Shown here: one piece after another, positions 47,785-61,389 of the stretch
How positions within the stretch are numbered: position 1 is the first letter of the stretch
Layout: the number at the start of each line of letters is the position of its first letter
Source of the DNA: Guyanagaster necrorhizus
Taxonomy: Eukaryota; Basidiomycota; Agaricomycetes; Agaricales; Physalacriaceae
Direction: 5' to 3'
DNA: 64,000 bases
NCBI RefSeq assembly: GCF_019112545.1
Contig: NW_025064883.1
Coordinates: 310,001 to 374,000 of the forward strand
Program-made: the position numbers and the translations under genes
Notes under the pieces: model-generated
What the model was told of the DNA's origin: nothing
Databases searched by the model: none
The model's input: the letters and a program-made list of their open reading frames with translations, nothing else

Positions 47785-47873
47785 CTGGAAATATTACGAC
47801 TGAATCTCATCCATTGCACCACATGGATACTGTAGATATTTAGATACCAACATTAATTACATATGCGCATGGT

Positions 47874-48741
47874 TCATTCGAATGTCGAGTTTAAGAACTG
47901 TAGAAGATCCTTCCTATTAGCTTCCCGTTCGTCATCTCCCTTGTCTTTTTTGACTTTCAGTTTGATCTGAGAGACAACGGTGAGATAGGATGGCACTGGG
48001 GACAATAAAGAAGAAACCTTTTTGCCGGTTAAGACGCTTCTCCGTCCTTCCTTGTCCTTGTCCTTCTTTCTATCCTTTTCTTTGCCTTTGCCTCTCTTTC
48101 TGTCCTTTATATAGTTGTTGTACTTGTGCCTTCGCGAATCGTTATCTTTTCTTCGACGAGGGGATCTAGAGCGTGAACTGCACCTCCGTCCCTTGGAAAG
48201 GCTGCGATCTTTACTCGAGAAAGACGAGTATGATTCAGACGAACGACTGCGCAGACGATGTTCCCGCTCCTAACAGTGAAAATAATATCCACTTTGAAGG
48301 TCAAAACAATGTCCTTTCAGGTGAAGGGACAGGAAAATGACGCACAGCTCGGTTAGACGGCTGGACAAAGAAGCATTAGAATCCACACTAAAGAAACGGG
48401 CTTGCACTTGCTCACGGAAGAGTTTCTATAACGCTCAGATATATCTTTGGAATACCGTTCTCGACCTCTCATGCCATGGTCAATGTTGGGTGTCTTGTCT
48501 AAAGAATGTCTGCGTTGACTGCCTTCATCTCGTTGACGATGTCGTTTCTCCTTTTCTCTTTCCGGAGACTTGGAGCGGAAGTGTTCTTTGAGCATGCAGG
48601 TAAATACGTCGAGTATTGGCACGCACAAAGGTTCGTCAGGTCGGATGTGAGCATTCACGGATCTTTGGACGCATAAATCATCAACTCACCATGGTGTCGA
48701 TACTCGGTGCTACTGTGCTCGACGTAATGGCGTTCACGCAT
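47874..48741 (-). CDS. Small RS/basic-rich nuclear protein
   Basis: This is probably a splicing- or speckle-associated factor of unknown function. Four exons join to MRERHYVEHSSTEYRHHEHF, RSKSPEREKEKRHRQRDEG, then EREHRLRSRSSESYSSF, then SRSRSPRRRKDNDSRRHK and a long Lys/Asp/Arg run (DRKKDKDKEGRRS). A conserved-looking C-terminus follows an intron: LTGKKIKLKVKKDKGDDE and RKDLLQFLNSTFE. RS dipeptides suggest phosphorylation by SR kinases such as the SRPK 3.5 kb away. An in-frame ATG 19 codons upstream (48798) is an alternative start. No RNA-recognition motif is present. Low complexity makes family assignment weak, but the spliced frame is open throughout. Confidence 0.72.
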
Positions 48742-49010
48742 CGTCGTCGTAATGGTGAAAGATGTAACGATACCCTTTTCCAGTGATGACTGACTCATCA
48801 CAAAACCCTGAGTCCCGGACCGGTAAGATACCGCTGGATGGACATTTAAAAAAAATCTGCAATTGCCACGTTTTCATGTTTTTGTATTTGCACTGATCTT
48901 AGCCAGAAGGTCTCCACTTCGCCCTTCGTGAGTAGCTATAAATCACTGAATCAAAGCCTGAAGAAACATTTAACATATACCTACGCCGGTACCACATACT
49001 CGCAAAAACA
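48742..49010. other. RS-gene upstream region with a U2-snRNA-like scrap
   Basis: On the minus strand, around 48889-48912, the sequence ACCTTCTGGCTAAGATCAGT resembles the 5' branch-site end of U2 snRNA, but the similarity stops after about 22 bases. The rest of the region is AT-rich and shows nothing else. Confidence 0.35.
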
Positions 49011-49109
49011 TGACCACCGCAGGGGTCGAACCTGCAATCTCCTGATTCGATCACATATAATCCTAAAGACATATCGTAGTCAGACGCGATGCCATTTCAC
49101 CAGGCGGCC
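49011..49109 (-). tRNA. tRNA-Arg(ACG), with intron
   Basis: The cloverleaf folds completely on the minus strand. Acceptor GGCCGCC pairs with GGTGGTC (two G-U pairs). D-arm stem GTGA pairs with TCGC. Anticodon stem TCTGA pairs with TCAGG around the loop CTACGAA (anticodon ACG, read as CGN Arg with inosine). T-arm GCAGG TTCGACC CCTGC. A 27-base intron lies after position 37 (TATGTCTTTAGG to GATCGA). The discriminator base is A. The CCA end is not encoded. It is expected to be functional. Confidence 0.94.
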
Positions 49110-49559
49110 CCTATAATGTGGTTTATTTGCTCTAATATGTACTGTCTATTCATCGAGCAAAAACACCGGTTTTACTGTATCCCAGCCTTTGGGTTTGGCT
49201 CAGTTTTAACAACACAGTAACCCGACATTGGTATCCCTCCAAATTCAGCATATTTTCATCCCTCTATATCGCCCAGTTTCCTTTCTGTTTCACAACGTTG
49301 TACATCATGAATTCGAAGTAGGCTACATTGACCCGTGCAAACGTCGCGGTAGCAAAAGTTGAGATTCTCATTGGGCCCTTTCGGGAGTCACACCTCTCCA
49401 TGGTCATTCATTCGCAACCTTCGTATATAGTACGTGATGGCACATCTTATACAGAATTACTCGTTTTCTCGCTCTCGACCAACGATACACAGCAATGAAG
49501 AAGTCGTAACAGAAAACACAAGATAACCATGACACAGGTTTCTATGAGTCATACATAAC
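49110..49559. other. Intergenic stretch, nothing recognised
   Basis: These 450 bp lie between the tRNA-Arg gene and the 3' end of CSN6. The part near the tRNA may carry Pol III upstream sequence. No open frame of interest or repeat was seen. Confidence 0.35.
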
Positions 49560-50941
49560 TCAGTGCCAATCTCCCATCGGCATTCTTCCCATAGGTCTTC
49601 GACGAGGCCCCATCTTATCATCTCGGTTGGCTGTGACTATGAGGTGTTTATCAACGAGCTAGAATCAAAAGGTCATTCAGAGTGGGATCGGTGGAGCGCG
49701 AATGGGCGCACATCATTCAAAATGCTAGTTGATTTGGTCAGGGAAGACAAGAAAGCAGTGATCTGAACATCTTCGTACTCCTATTCCAAACCTAACATCA
49801 GTTATGTTGAAACGGAACATAGGAAAACTCCAACCGTATCGAATTCCTCGCGGAAAGCTTTGTTTTCAGTGGCAGGAAGTGACGCTACCAGAGCTGAGAT
49901 GGATCGAAGAATAGCTTGGTCCTTGGGCGTCTTGCCTGGTAAGGACACGCACTCAATAAGAAGAAATGTTGATGAGCACCACCATACCTGCCAAAGCCTT
50001 TGTGACATAGTGAACCAATATGACGATTCTGTCATGGAGCATTTTGACAGCGGCTCGTTGCGTTTGTAGATGTGACTCCACTATAGAAAACGTCAATATC
50101 GGAAGACCCCCCCATAGGGATAGATACATACAACTCGTGCCACTACCGCCACCGCGTGCAGTCCAGTCAACAGCGATCCGCTCTGCTTCACCTGTCTCTA
50201 CATTGTACGACGCCTCAACGAAGACTGGACGAGAGAGGCGGTCCCTAATCTCGATGGTCGGCTCATAGGCTTTGAAGGGAAGCGTTTGATTGCCATCGGA
50301 GCCGGTGGAAACATTATTGGAAGATTGAAGCAGGAGGAGAAGAGGCGTCGAGCAGTACCCTGTAAACTATTATCTTTCTAAGTTCAGTGTAAGCAGAAGT
50401 ATTGAGCCACATACTTGTGAATGAAGTGCAATATGGCGTGAAGAGGGACGGGGAGCGACCGTGTACCAGCCAATGAATTCCAAGGAGGGAAAGACTTGCT
50501 TGTCTATAAAACGACACTCATTCAGTCAAGGATACATCGCGTTAAATGTTGCTCACGTACACTGGTCACGCCGCGATACCAAGAAAGAATGATCCACTGT
50601 AGCACCATCCTCTTCCACAGCTAATTCAAACGTATTTACAATCTCCACATCTCTTCCATTTTGAGTGCCTAACAGGGCTCCAAGAACTGCAACGAAGTTC
50701 AAGTATATTCTTCGTCACATTATACAGGACATACGACTCACTGAACGGAGTAGAGGTGTTTGTTTGCAGTTTCCGTCGCGTCAAATGTTCAGAAACATTC
50801 AGAATCGGTAAAGGATGCCTAACAGACAAGGTCAATGATTGAAAGAGTAGATCAAAGCCGCCTTTACAAAGATATCGATAGGCCTGATGTCGTCGTGGAT
50901 GGGAGCACCACAGAGATTTCGTCTGTGTCCATGGCACTCAT
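49560..50941 (-). CDS. CSN6: COP9 signalosome subunit 6 (MPN domain, non-catalytic)
   Basis: This is a structural MPN subunit of the cullin-deneddylating COP9 signalosome, partner of CSN5. The start MSAMDTDEISVVLPSTTTSG is joined to the MPN core HPLPILNVSEHLTRRKLQTN, then VLGALLGTQNGRDVEIVNTF, LVSRRDQYKQVFPSLEFIGW, HAILHSQ and AYEPTIEIRDRLSRPVFVEA. The JAMM zinc motif (ExnHxH...D) is absent, as expected. The C-terminal helical part includes VKMLHDRIVILVHYVTKAL and RSISALVASLPATENKAFRE. The end was recovered by two introns: AFLSSLTKSTSILND joins LVDKHLIVTANRDD, with a final GRMPMGDWH before the TGA at 49560-49562. About seven introns are present. Confidence 0.91.
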
Positions 50942-51039
50942 CGTCGTCAATGATATGGGTAATGAAAAGTTGAGAAGCGTGACTGTTTTTTTCGGACCGC
51001 CATCTATCTCTAATACAATTATATCGTGCAATTCATGTA

Positions 51040-51126
51040 GTTTGTCTAGCTCAATCAGATAGAGTGTCAGACTCTTCTTAATCTAGGTGGATCTGAAGGC
51101 TGCGAGTTCGACCCTCGCGCTGGGCT
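51040..51126 (+). pseudogene. Degenerate tRNA-Lys(CTT) relic
   Basis: The 3' half is almost identical to the tRNA-Lys at 54762 (shared ATCTGAAGGCTGCGAGTTCG, then ACCCTCGCG). The 5' acceptor strand GTTTGTC cannot pair properly with GCTGGGC (one clear mismatch and several G-U pairs). One D-stem pair is weakened to G-U (GAGT for GAGC). The anticodon loop reads CT-CTT-C with a pyrimidine at position 37, followed by a short intron-like TTAATCTAGGTGG. A T run follows downstream (51129-51137). It is probably a decayed gene copy, though weak expression cannot be ruled out. Confidence 0.68.
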
Positions 51127-51520
51127 AGAAGTTTTTTGTGTGGGTGCCCGTTAACCAGTGTGCAGTTACGGTTTTATACCGGCCTTTGCCCGAAGGGGTT
51201 TTTGATATGGTATCACATGCCCAATCACTGGCAGATTTTTTCTCGACTCTGTCACCATGTTTTTATACACCTCGTTGATCTCTCAGTCTGTAATTTACTG
51301 GAAAAGCAAAAGATATGTATGCTCTTGCTTTGTAACTACAATATGTATATAATAGTGAATATAATACTCAAAATACTGTCCATGCATAGTCCATGTCAGG
51401 TAAGTTACCTGAACGAAAACCCTTCCAGCGACTCGGATAATCTACGATTGATCTTTGATTTTGCACATTTTGTTTATGTTTTGAGTTATAGTTGCTTGAA
51501 AATATTATACATCATTGTCG
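51127..51520. other. Intergenic stretch, nothing recognised
   Basis: These 394 bp lie between the tRNA relic and the possible 3' end of MCM5. They are AT-rich in the second half (ataatagtgaatataatact). Apart from the Pol III-like T run next to the relic, nothing was identified. Confidence 0.35.
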
Positions 51521-54415
<2,895 letters not shown>

Positions 54416-54498
54416 GATGGGGGTGAATGACCAAGTTGAAGCTGGAGAGCTTGGCTCAGTAACGAGCTTTAGGGCCGGTCATTTGGCGTGTGGTTTAG

Positions 54499-54677
54499 TC
54501 AGTAGTTACCGCTTGGCATTGGCATGGACGACTGCATTTTGCCCTCGAACAGCCTGCCCTTAAATGCCTTGATCCCTTCATTGTCTGTGATGTACCATAT
54601 ATGGGTATGTATTTGAGGCATGTATTTAAATCCAGATATTTCGTCTTGAGCGGCCTTCCAGATTTCATTCGCTGGAC
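54499..54677 (-). pseudogene. Orphan coding exon, family unknown
   Basis: On the minus strand a good acceptor (accatttcag) opens a 59-codon frame: PANEIWKAAQDEISGFKYMP, then QIHTHIWYITDNEGIKAFKG and RLFEGKMQSSMPMPSGNY, ending in TGA. The composition is that of a real protein end rather than chance sequence. Upstream on the same strand lies the tRNA-Lys gene and then retrotransposon DNA, with no visible partner exons, and there is no ATG in frame. It is most likely the surviving last exon of a gene cut off by rearrangement or insertion. I do not recognise the protein. Confidence 0.45.
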
Positions 54678-54761
54678 CTGAAATGGTAAAGTATGTGAGA
54701 TCTCAATTCGGAAAGATGAATAAAATATTTGATATATAAAGGCATCACAACAAAGATCAGT

Positions 54762-54867
54762 GCCCGCCTAGCTCAATCGGATAGAGCGTCAGACTTTTAC
54801 GGCGGAGTTCATAATCTGACTTAGAATTGGAATCTGAAGGCTGCGAGTTCGACCCTCGCGGTGGGCT
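54762..54867 (+). tRNA. tRNA-Lys(TTT), with intron
   Basis: Acceptor GCCCGCC pairs with GGTGGGC (one G-U pair). D-arm GCTC pairs with GAGC. Anticodon stem TCAGA pairs with TCTGA around the loop CTTTTA...A (anticodon TTT). The T-arm is GCGAG TTCGACC CTCGC. An intron of about 32 bases (CGGCGGAGTTCATAATC to TTGGA) lies after position 37. The discriminator is T, which is unusual. A TTTT run follows at about 54873. The stems are intact, so it is probably functional; its 3' half matches the relic at 51040. Confidence 0.9.
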
Positions 54868-55220
54868 ATTGCTTTTACTGTCCTAGAATAGTTGTGCACG
54901 AGCCTGGCCAAATTATGGTTTTTAACCTCCGAGTGTTTTGGTATGATGTTGGACCTTGGTGTCAGACTCCTCATTCACCTTTATGCATTAGAAAATTAAT
55001 TCACTATCAATGATATCATTGTAGAAAATATACTGTATGGATTTTCAGATCTAACTTATATAATAATCTTATTTATTTTTCTCATGTGTTTGTCATAAAA
55101 GCAGATTTCAAGGGTGTCAAAATGCTTTCTGGCTCTGCCACAATGAGATAATGCTTTATTCATAAGAATGAGATATATGTGCCATCTCTGATTCAGTGCT
55201 GAGTCTCAGCAGATGCTAAT
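54868..55220. other. AT-rich spacer between tRNA-Lys and first LTR
   Basis: These 353 bp hold no gene. CpG dinucleotides vanish after about 54930, so this stretch already shares the character of the retroelement island. The last bases before the LTR (gctaat) mirror the first internal bases after it (attagc). Confidence 0.4.
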
Positions 55221-55681
55221 TGTTATGATTTTTCCATCTTTTTCTTATATTAACCCCTATTTATGCTTAGTCAGAGCACTTAAACCAGCACTTAAGACCA
55301 TGGAATGAGCTTAGTCAGCACAACAAGCCTAGTCAGTCATTGTCTTTTGATGCAACAGTGATGCTTGACAATGCACAGTGAACTTTTTGTAGATAGTAAT
55401 GATGTCTAAGGACAAAGGACATTGCAATGGACAATGACACAACAGGTAGTCATATTTATAACCAAAACCTCTGTAGTATATAAATAAGACAGCTCTCACT
55501 AGTATAACTTCAGCTTCAAGCTAAAGTTTATTCTATCTCATTCTACTTTTAAGCTATACCTGCAAAAGACCTTAAAGCATCTGATCAACAAAGCATAATA
55601 AGTAAACTCTAATGAAAGGTTCAAATGTGAAAACACACTAGTTTATTATGTGTTTTGATCATGTGTGGCTTGAGTCTAACA
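55221..55681 (+). repeat. LTR of Ty3/gypsy element 1
   Basis: These 461 bp start TGTTATGATTTTTCC and end GAGTCTAACA (TG...CA rule). It aligns along its length with the split LTR at 56674-57655 and the solo LTR at 56795-57312, sharing for example CCTATTTATGCTTAGTCAGA and AAGCTAAAGTTTATTC. It is practically free of CpG. The six bases on each side (gctaat and attagc) are inverse complements, so they are not a target duplication. Confidence 0.82.
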
Positions 55682-56673
55682 ATTAGCTTGAAGCTTCTAC
55701 TTCTCTTTGCTCATATACAATAGTGTGGAGGAAACCAAATATTATCTATCAATACAGCCAACTCAAATTTTGACTATGAGTTCTTCAAACTTCTTGCTTC
55801 TATCATCAAAACACTGTTAGGATTATTGGTGATCATTCAGCTCTGCTAGAGACACCAATCTATTACTGCTTGGATAGTCAGGCACTACTATGAATTTCAA
55901 CATATCTGCCAAATCCTCAAAAATGTCATCTCTGACCTCTCTCTCCACAATATTCCAGCCTCTCCCTGAACCTCCTATCAGCCCACAGCAGGAGTTATAC
56001 CCCAAACTGAGTCTAAGAGAATGAATTTGAGGGGTCTTCCACAAAAAGAAAGACATCAGCACCCTCTACAACTCCAGTCAAGATGAGCAGGCCCATAACC
56101 TATCAGCTTTAGAAACCTATGAGTTTTACCAGAGTTTTCTCCAGTCCCAAACTATAAGAATGAGGATCTCTCCAATAACTTCTTTGACAATATGCTGTCT
56201 GACAATCTCTCTCTCAGCATATGACATTAAAGACCATGCTAGAGACTCTCTTGATGCTTTTAGATTGGCTTTAAGATCCAAACCCATTTTGCCTACATAC
56301 TCAGAGCACAGCTCTCTCTATATGATCTCTGAGTCTAGCCCATCATCTATGAAATATACCAACCTCTATCCAGGATCTGAAAGGCCAAAAGAGTATTGGA
56401 GGCTGACAGTCACTGACTAACTTGAGTATGATGCCAGAGATTTTACCAGAGAAGAAATTGAGGAAGCTGGAAGGGAGATCCTTCAGAACTTTGACTGGAC
56501 AAAAGAAGAACAAGCCTGATGAGAGGCTTTACATTATGATGAGCTATATGATGCTCAGTATCACAGAAGACAATGAGAATTGAAAGCTGCCATCTGAGGT
56601 TTTGGAAATCCCTCCTGATATAGTCTTCAGACTAATTTTATTTATTCCCCTTTCAGAGAACCTAATACTTCTG
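55682..56673 (+). mobile_element. Truncated internal region of Ty3/gypsy element 1
   Basis: It begins ATTAGCTTGAAGCTTCTAC, matching the start of the second element's internal region (ATTAGCTCAAAGCTTTCTC at 57656). Further matches follow, such as AGGATTATTGGTGATCATTC. Only about 1 kb remains before the next LTR, and no pol domain is present. Together with the flanking LTR at 55221 this is a deleted element that shares its right LTR with the next copy. Confidence 0.75.
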
Positions 56674-57655
56674 TGTTATGATTTTTTCATTCTTTTCCTT
56701 GATTAATCCCTATTTATGCTTAGTCAGAGTGCTAGAATGAGTGCTTAAGATCATGAGATAAAGCTTAGTCATCACAACTAGCCAAGTTGGTCATTGTTAT
56801 GATTTTTCCTATTTTCTTTTCTTTTTTCTTAGAAATGACCCCTATCTTTGCTTAGTCAGGGCACTTAGGCCAGCGCTTAGGACCGTGGGAATGCTTAGTT
56901 CAGCAACCCAGTTGGTCACTCTCCTATCGCATTGCTGTGTGCTGTGAAGGGGAGACAATACCTCTTTCATCTCCAACTTGCAGTGCAACAACAACAGCAC
57001 AACAGCAAGACAACAGCTTTTGTGGAGAGCCTGGCAACAGCAGGGGTAACAGCTCTATGACAGACAATATCTTTTGTGAACAGTTATTAATAGCCAGATA
57101 AACAGAACAGTATTTAAGTAGCTCAGTTCTCACTGTAGTACCCTAGTCTCGAACTAAAGTTTATTCTCTACCATCCTATCTCGAGCTGACTACTTAACGC
57201 CTTGATCACATAAAGCTGATAGTGCATCAGTGAATTCTAACAGTATAACCTGAAGTGTGAGGTTCTGTTAGTCTATCACATGTTGTCAGTCACATGAAGT
57301 TTGGGCTTAACAGTCATTGTCTTTTAATGCAACAGTGTTGCTCAACAACAATACAAGCATCTTTTTGTGTACAATGACAATACCCTAAGACAATAGGCAT
57401 CATGGATACAGACACACATAATAGTCAGTAATATTATTAGCAATACTCTGTACAGTATTTAAAACCATTTGCTCTTGCTGGTAATTCTCAGCTTTAAGCT
57501 AAAGTTTATTCATCTCATTCTACTCTCAAGCTGATCCTTCAGATCTTGTGGCACATCGATCAGAATATGCATCAGTGGATTCATTTGATCATCTGAAGTG
57601 TGAAGTGACATCTGTCTATCATGTGTTTCTGTTCATATGATGCTTGAGTCTAATA
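56674..57655 (+). repeat. LTR shared by elements 1 and 2, split by a nested solo LTR
   Basis: Two pieces, 56674-56794 and 57318-57655, together give 459 bp, matching the 461-bp LTR at 55221. The first piece starts TGTTATGATTTTTTC; the last ends GAGTCTAATA, a one-base change from the expected TAACA. The interruption at 56795-57317 is a younger solo LTR plus its target duplication. Confidence 0.8.
56795..57312 (+). mobile_element. Nested solo LTR, Ty3/gypsy, with 5-bp target duplication
   Basis: This 518-bp LTR starts TGTTATGATTTTTCC and ends GGGCTTAACA. It sits between two copies of GTCAT (56790-56794 and 57313-57317), a perfect 5-bp target-site duplication. Unlike its host LTR it still contains several CpG sites (for example cagcgc, ggaccgtg, tatcgc, ctcgaac, aacgcc), so it is the younger insertion. 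No internal region remains, so LTR-LTR recombination removed it. Confidence 0.87.
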
Positions 57656-59176
57656 ATTAGCTCAAAGCTTTCTCTTCCCTTTCCTCATGCACTATAATGT
57701 GAAGGAAACCGAATGCCCTCAATTATTCCATCAGACCCAAACTTCAACCAAAAGTTTTTTGAACTCCTTGCATTAATTGTTGGTATCTTATTAGGATTAT
57801 TGATGGTTATTCAGCTGTGCTGAGGATGCCACTCAATCACTGCTTGGGCTATCAGATACTACAATGAGTTTCAACACATCTGACAAATTTTATGCAATAT
57901 AACCTCTGACCTCCCTCTTCATGATATTTTTAAATCCTGATGAATATCCCATCAGCCTCTGACCAGCCTCCTACCTGAAGCTGGGCCTAGCAGCTTGTAT
58001 CAGAGAGGCAATCAAGAAGAAGAAAGACATATCTATCTGCTTTGACCTAAATTGCATTAGTCTCGAGATGCAGGATTTCAAAACTCCTAAGTCTCACCCA
58101 GGAATGATAATGTCCCAGAGGAGCTCACTCAGCCAACCTCTCTCTATTCCAGCCTCTCTCAAACCAGTGGGATTGCTGACTGTGCCTAAGATTCCCTTGA
58201 TACTGCTCAGATAGCTTTAAGACCCTGCTGCCCACTCTTTGAAAGCCAGTCTCTAAGCTTCCCCTCCCACCACTCTGTTGGAACTAATGGCAGGATGGGG
58301 AGGAGCCTTTTGGATAGGCTTGACAATGAGTGACAGGCCCAGGAAAACTGAAATGAGATCATCCATTAGTTATTCCCAGCATGAGACCTTAATGTCCCAT
58401 TTGACTATAGTGCTACTCTCCATCAAGAAGAGCAAAGACAGTGAGATACCCTACAGTCTATTCAGAGTGAGCTGAAGGAGCAGCTCCTTATGGAGAGGAG
58501 ACAGAGAAGAGCCACAAGAGAGGCTGAGGAGTATGATTGCCAACACTGGGAAGAGCAGAGACAAGTCAAGAGAGCCTGACTGGCAAGAGCTGACATCTTA
58601 AACTGGTATAGACTCTGACCAGAGGTCATGTCTGTCCTCACATCAGTATGAGCTGACCAGTCCCTCTCTATCCCAGTCTTTAGAGAATCCAGTACATCAA
58701 GATCTGACCTCTGGGCCCTGAGGAACTAGGCAAATGCTCAAGTCCTCACAGCTGACAAAGCAAGACAATGAGATGATAGAGTCTCTCCTCTAACTCAGAA
58801 TGATGTCTCAGGACTCTCTCAGCACCCTCCAACTTCACAGTATCCCTCTCTCCAATGAACCTCCAGTGCTGACATCACATTTGAGGATGATGAGTCCATT
58901 CTCAGACACTACAGACTACAAGTCTCTGGAACTGCCTACATTCTCACCTGAGCCCTCTGAGATTTCCTTGGGAGTCAGATAGTCAGGCAGCTTCTTAACA
59001 ACAGATATCAGTGAAATGTCCAGCTCTATTGTGAGTGACAGAAGGAAATCAGTATGACTCTGATATCAGAAGTCAGCCTGCTTCCACCTATCTCAACACA
59101 TCTGATTTCTCAGACCCCACTGCTGGCTCAAATACCCAGCAGTAGATCAACAAAGACAGTATGACAGTCTGAGAAT

Positions 59177-60960
59177 ATGGAGAGTTTCTATGATCTGCTC
59201 ACCATTTTCCTTCTCAAGGAGGAAGGGGACAACAAGGATGAGGACAACAAGGAGACTGAAAGTAGCAGACTATCTCATGCTGGAGGAGAATTAGCCTACA
59301 GGCTCACAGAGAACACTGACAAAGAAGCATTGGAGGAAGAGATTCAGCACAGCAGAGTACAAGAGTATCAAGAGCTATACCAGAGAGGAGTAAAGTTTTT
59401 ATGGGATGATGCCAACTGGTTGGCATCACCTATAGGACAATTATATATTCATTCTGAATCTAATGAATGAGTAGAGATCCTCAGACATGCAGCCACTGAC
59501 TATGCTGCACAACAGTATACCAAGAACTATCTGGAAGACTCAGTCAGCAGACCCCCAGCATACCAGCTGCTAAAGATGATACAACTAATGCCCTGATCAC
59601 TATCTATCACTCTGAAATGAGCTGTGTATATGGCTTTATCTATCTGAAGTACATTTTCATACTCAGCACCCTTGTTCCATTCTGTAGCAATTTGGCTATC
59701 TCAAAGCTGAGTCTCACTTAGCAACCTGCCAACCTCATACTGGAATCTATGGATCAGCAGAGGAAGCCGAGTACTAGAGGCTCAGCCCTCACCTGATGAA
59801 GCAAGCAGGAGTGGTGCTGAGAAAGAACCAATCAGAGATGACCCTAAAGCAGTATGACTTGGATTCACCATCTGAGATAGTGTTATAGTCTAAAAGAAGG
59901 AACTGCTGTGAGGAAGTCCAGTTGTGGATGACAACTCACTACACTTATTCTCTAGGCTACCACAAGAATAGCAGTGGCCCCCATTCTCTGACTGGCTCAA
60001 TCTGATGGGCATACTACCTAATGACATGATAGTCCTTCAATGCTGTCTAGATCTTCTATGGAAACCCTACTCTTTTAAAGGAGCATTTGATAATATAGAC
60101 TGATTCCTTGTAGACTGTAAACAGTATTTTGAAGTCTATATAGGATATTTGGGGACTGACATAAACAAAGTGGTCTTTGCTGCTTCTTATCTTGAAGAGA
60201 AAGCAAAAACATGGTGGATCCTTATCTCCTCAAACTTCTGATCATCGACTTGGGAGCACTATTAATATCCCTCATGGCCTGTATTCAAACAGATGCTCCA
60301 TAACAAATTTATTGATCTAGTAGTACAAAAAGTACATAAACAAAAGATCAAGAAGTATAAGATAGGTGATAAAGCAGCCACCAACTATTTCAATGAGCTA
60401 GAATGCCTAGCTAAACTTGCTGGAATATGAGATGACACCACCAATAATGGAAGAATGGTTGAGGCCCTCAAGAGAGATGTTTCTTTCTTTTACATCATGA
60501 TGATTTCTGCCATCAGCATTAGGGCTTTAATGCTCATCAGTTATGATGAGTGGAAAGAATGAATCATTGAGATGTATAAGAAGCAACAAAGGCAGAAAGC
60601 AGAATCATTGATGCTGCAAGACTACTCAAAAAAGTTGACACCACTAATCTCAGAAAATTCTAAATTGCCAGGGACAACTGCCAGAAAATCATTGGGACTC
60701 TCGATGGCTCCTGCATATGGCATACAGAAGATGAGAACCAGGACTACTTACATAGGATTGGAGAAGCCAATAGATATTGACCAGATAAAGAAAAAAGACA
60801 AGTGCTTCAATTGCAGGTAGAAAGACCATATGGCTAAGGACTGCCCAAAGAAGAAGTGGACCTGAGAAGATATCCGAGCCCAAATTGCCAAGCTTCAGAA
60901 GGAAGAAGAGGGACTTAGCACTGAAACTAGAGTCAAAAAAGTAAAAGATGGGGCTGATCA
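59177..60960 (+). pseudogene. gag-like region with zinc knuckle
   Basis: An acidic open piece (59177-59470, MESFYDLLTIFLLKEEGDNK) is followed, after stops, by a capsid-like section around 59950-60560 (WPPFSD*LNLMG, YLEEKAKTWW, YPSWPVFKQMLHNKF). The nucleocapsid CCHC knuckle at 60803-60843 has spacing C-x2-C-x4-H-x4-C, with one internal codon now TAG. Stops make it untranslatable as a whole. Confidence 0.8.
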
Positions 60961-61389
60961 GTGAGTGATTTCACTGGATCAGCCAAGAACTCTTATAGTG
61001 TGCCCACAATAGCCACTAGTCAAACTAACAGTATTTCTGTAGTTACTTCTATGCCTACCATATCTACACATTTAAATATACTTTAGTTACCCAAAAAACA
61101 CACTAAAGAATTGCAAAAAATCAAAACTCAAATGCCCACAGGTTGAATAGAGGCAAAGGGCCCTACCACATGGCTCAAGCCATTCAACACTGAATGGATC
61201 TGGTGGGCTATCAAAGACACCAGAAACAAAGAAGTAACAAAAGCCATACTCCAGAATTGGATTCATAAAACAAAGATTAAAGAAGTTGTTGACAAGGCAA
61301 TCAAAGAACTCAAAAACACAGAAAGGTGCCAAGCCTTGGAATAGCTTGATGAACTACAAGGGCCATGGAAGTTCATCTGTTAGTCCAAA

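Noticed and set aside
48880..48930. A complete U2 snRNA gene
   Set aside because: Similarity ends after about 22 bases; no Sm site or further stems follow.
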